A DNA stretch of 64,000 bases, taken from positions 9,010,220-9,074,219 of the forward strand of contig CP114483.1 of NCBI GenBank assembly GCA_027186245.1, in the 5' to 3' direction. Each line of letters begins with the position of its first letter. Within the stretch, counting starts at the first letter, position 1. Under the pieces are notes generated by a model. That model was not told where the DNA came from. It searched no databases and saw only the letters and a program-made list of their open reading frames with translations. Source of the stretch: Coriaria nepalensis (taxonomy: Eukaryota > Streptophyta > Magnoliopsida > Cucurbitales > Coriariaceae). Shown here in pieces: positions 62,588 to 64,000 of the stretch. Position numbers and translations under genes: made by a program.

Positions 62588-63289
62588 TGATTTTAAGGCT
62601 AAACAAATGCATTGTTGCCTTCAATAGATCAACTGCAAGTTATGCACGAAAGTAATGTTTAAAGTGCGAATTTCGTTTGAAGTGATTCAGAATGATTTAA
62701 TGACTGAAAGAGACGCAGGTATACGACTTTAAGGCTAAAAAAATGCATTGTTGCCTTCAATAGATCAACTGCAAGTTATGCACGAAAGTAATGTTTAAAG
62801 TGCGAATTTCGTTTGAAGTGATTTAGAATGATTTAATGACTGAAAGAGACGCAGGTATACGACTTTAAGGCTAAAAAAATGCATTGTTGCCTTCAATAGA
62901 TCAACTGCAAGTTATGCACGAAAGTATTGTTTAAAGTGCGAATTTCGTTTGAAGTGATTTAGAATGATTTAGAATGACTTAATGACTGAAGGAGACGCAG
63001 GTATACGACTTTAAGGCTAAAAAATGAATAGTTGCCCTCAATAGATCATTTGCAGGTTATGCATGAAAGTCATTTTTTAAATGAAAAAATAGAATTGGTT
63101 CGACGTGCTTTCAAATAATTTAACGATATGAAAAGACTGAATGATATGCTTTTTGAGGCTAAAATGATGCATTGTTGTCTGCAATAGATTTATTGCAAGT
63201 TATGTAAGAAAATCTGTTTTGAAGGGCGAAAATTGAATTCGTTTGAATTTATTTAGATTGATTTAATCACTACAAGAGACTCAATGACA
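62588..63289 (+). repeat. Five-monomer unit, copy 5
   Basis: Monomers start at 62588, 62724, 62860 and 63006 (B); the 10-base duplication is at 62958-62977. It shares AAATGAATAG in B and AATAGATTTATTGC in C with 55568, but A' lacks the GAACTGATTT of that copy. A'' has AAAGTATTG, and B has AAAGTCATTTT. It starts the third, incomplete copy of the 1545-base higher-order repeat. Confidence 0.9.
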
Positions 63290-63710
63290 TGATTTTAAGG
63301 CTAAAAAAATGCATTGTTGCCTTCAATAGATCAATTGCAAGTTATGCACGAAAGTAATGTTTAAAGTGCGAATTTCGTTTGAAGTGATTTAGAATGATTT
63401 AATGACTGAAGGAGACGCAGGTATACGACTTTAAGGCTAAAAAAATGCATAGTTGCCCTCAATAGATCATTTGCAGGTTATGCATGAAAGTCGTTTTTTA
63501 AATGCAAAAATAGAAATGGTTCGACGTGCTTTCAAATAATTTAACGATATGAAAAGACTGAATGATATGCTTTTTAAGGCTAAAATAATGCATTGTTGTC
63601 TGCAATAGAATAATTGCATGTTATGTAAGAAAATCATGTTTGAAGGGCGAAAATTGAATTCGTTTGAATTTATTTAGATTGATTTAATCACTACAAGAGA
63701 CTCAATGACA

Positions 63711-64000
63711 TGATTTTAACGCTAAACAATTGCATTGTTGCCTTCAATAGATCAACTTCAAGTTATGCACGAAAGTAATGTTTAAAGTGCGAATTTCGTT
63801 TGAAGTGATTTAGAATGATTTAATGACTGAAACAGACGCAAGTATACGACATTAAGGCTAAAAAAATGCATAGTTGCCTTTAATAGATCATTTGTAGGTT
63901 ATGCATGAAAGTTTTTTTTTTAAATGCAAAAATAGAATTGGTTCGACGTGCTTTCAAATAATTTAACGATATGAAAAGACTGAATGATTTGCTTTTTAAG
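63711..64000 (+). repeat. Partial unit at the right end of the window
   Basis: Contains a complete A, a complete B with the 10-T allele, and the first 11 bases of C from 63990. It opens TGATTTTAACGCTAAACAATTGC, with a private AACGC. It matches the third member of the 1545-base higher-order repeat (56691, 58236) by AACAATTGC, CGACATTAAGG, GAAACAGACG and GATTTGCTTTT. The array is cut by the window, not by a natural end. Confidence 0.95.

Larger units (their letters stand above)
1..64000. repeat. Satellite DNA array, 421-base trimeric unit, fills the window
   Basis: A single tandem array runs from the first to the last base with every unit in the same orientation. I located 146 complete units and one partial unit by the start of monomer A (TGATTTTAAGG). 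Regular spacing is 420-423 bases; eleven units are longer because they hold one or two extra A monomers. No unique stretch, inverted segment or inserted element interrupts it. The repeat is AT-rich (about 32% G+C in a hand count of one A monomer). Such long, gene-free, hierarchically organised satellites are known from centromeres and heterochromatin of plants and animals; assignment to a centromere is inference. The family is not one I recognise. Stop codons occur in all frames on both strands, and 421 is not a multiple of three, so no reading frame stays in register. Confidence 0.98.
52761..64000 (+). repeat. Zone 4: five-monomer units and mixed subfamilies
   Basis: Unit starts: 52761 (AAABC), 53463, 53884, 54305, 54726, 55147, 55568 (AAABC), 56270, 56691, 57113 (AAABC), 57815, 58236, 58658 (AAABC), 59360, 59781, 60202, 60623 (AABC), 61189 (AABC), 61746, 62167, 62588 (AAABC), 63290, 63711 (partial). 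Most A monomers return to CTGCAAG. Recurrent marks are GATTCAGAATG in the first A of most long units, a 10-base duplication before B, AAATGAAAAAATAG in B and AAAATGATGC with AATCTGTTTT in C. Isolated zone-3-type units (55147, 56691, 58236, 60202, 62167) are interspersed. The array continues past the window. Confidence 0.9.

Noticed and set aside
1..64000. Possible open reading frames, including short ones starting at ATGCATTGTTGCC or ATGAAAAGACTGAATG
   Set aside because: TAA, TAG and TGA recur in every frame on the + strand, and their reverse complements are as dense on the other. The 421-base period shifts frame at each unit, so no reading frame is maintained, and there is no codon structure.
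1..64000. CRISPR array
   Set aside because: The repeated blocks are about 140 or 421 bases with no short, constant direct repeat separated by unique spacers. Variable positions are point differences between homologous monomers.
1..64000. Transposable element or retroelement internal repeats
   Set aside because: I saw no terminal inverted repeats, long terminal repeats, target-site duplications, or coding remnants. Every base is explained by the tandem monomers.
1..64000. Ribosomal DNA intergenic spacer, tRNA cluster or telomeric repeats
   Set aside because: No rRNA or tRNA-like sequence and no short telomere motif runs appear; subrepeats of an rDNA spacer would not be expected to extend over 64 kb without an rRNA gene.
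1..64000. Promoters or origins suggested by AT-rich blocks such as TTTTTTAAATG or AATTTATTTAG
   Set aside because: Such motifs arise readily in a sequence near 32% G+C and repeat with every monomer; nothing singles out one site as functional.
1..64000. Naming the species or a published satellite family
   Set aside because: Unit length, AT content and hierarchy fit many plants and animals, and I do not recognise the monomer; a database search would be needed.

Overview
The whole 64,000-base window is one uninterrupted, head-to-tail tandem satellite DNA array. I found no protein-coding gene, RNA gene, transposon, CRISPR array or unique sequence anywhere in it. A megabase-style, AT-rich satellite (44 G+C in a hand-counted 136-base subunit, about 32%) with nested higher-order repeats and no genes points to a eukaryotic nuclear genome, most likely centromeric or other constitutive heterochromatin. 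The species cannot be told from the sequence, and I do not recognise the satellite as a named family. There is no selfish-element, defence or metabolic 'system' here; the interest lies in the architecture of the array.

Basic unit. The repeat is a 421-base trimer of three related monomers, always in the order A (136 bases), B (142) and C (143). Each begins with a related block around AAGGCTAAA and ATGCAT and ends in a more divergent half. I tracked 146 complete units plus one partial unit at the right end. Eleven units carry extra A monomers: six are A-A-B-C (553-566 bases) and five are A-A-A-B-C (702 bases). That makes 456 complete monomers by my count, and the summed unit lengths close exactly on the window.

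Layout. (1) 1-16833: 40 regular trimers in which two versions of C largely alternate, organised into 5-unit (about 2.1 kb) higher-order repeats and a roughly 5-kb segmental duplication; the first two units are the most diverged, suggesting that an array edge lies to the left. (2) 16834-22158: a transition zone with a divergent trimer type (called D here) and the first four-monomer units, including a 2,241-base repeated pattern. (3) 22159-52760: 72 units of a more homogeneous subfamily marked by CTTCAAG in A, ATTGATTT in C and a long poly-T allele in B, with 4-unit, 8-unit and 10-unit higher-order repeats. (4) 52761-64000: a zone with five-monomer units, a linked 10-base duplication and a 1,545-base higher-order repeat that runs off the right end.

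How it fits together. The nested periods (about 140, 421, 1545-2241 and 4,200-5,500 bases) and the chimeric monomers are what repeated unequal crossing-over and gene conversion would leave. Shared private mutations let individual duplication events be traced. Whether this array is a functional centromere cannot be decided from sequence alone.
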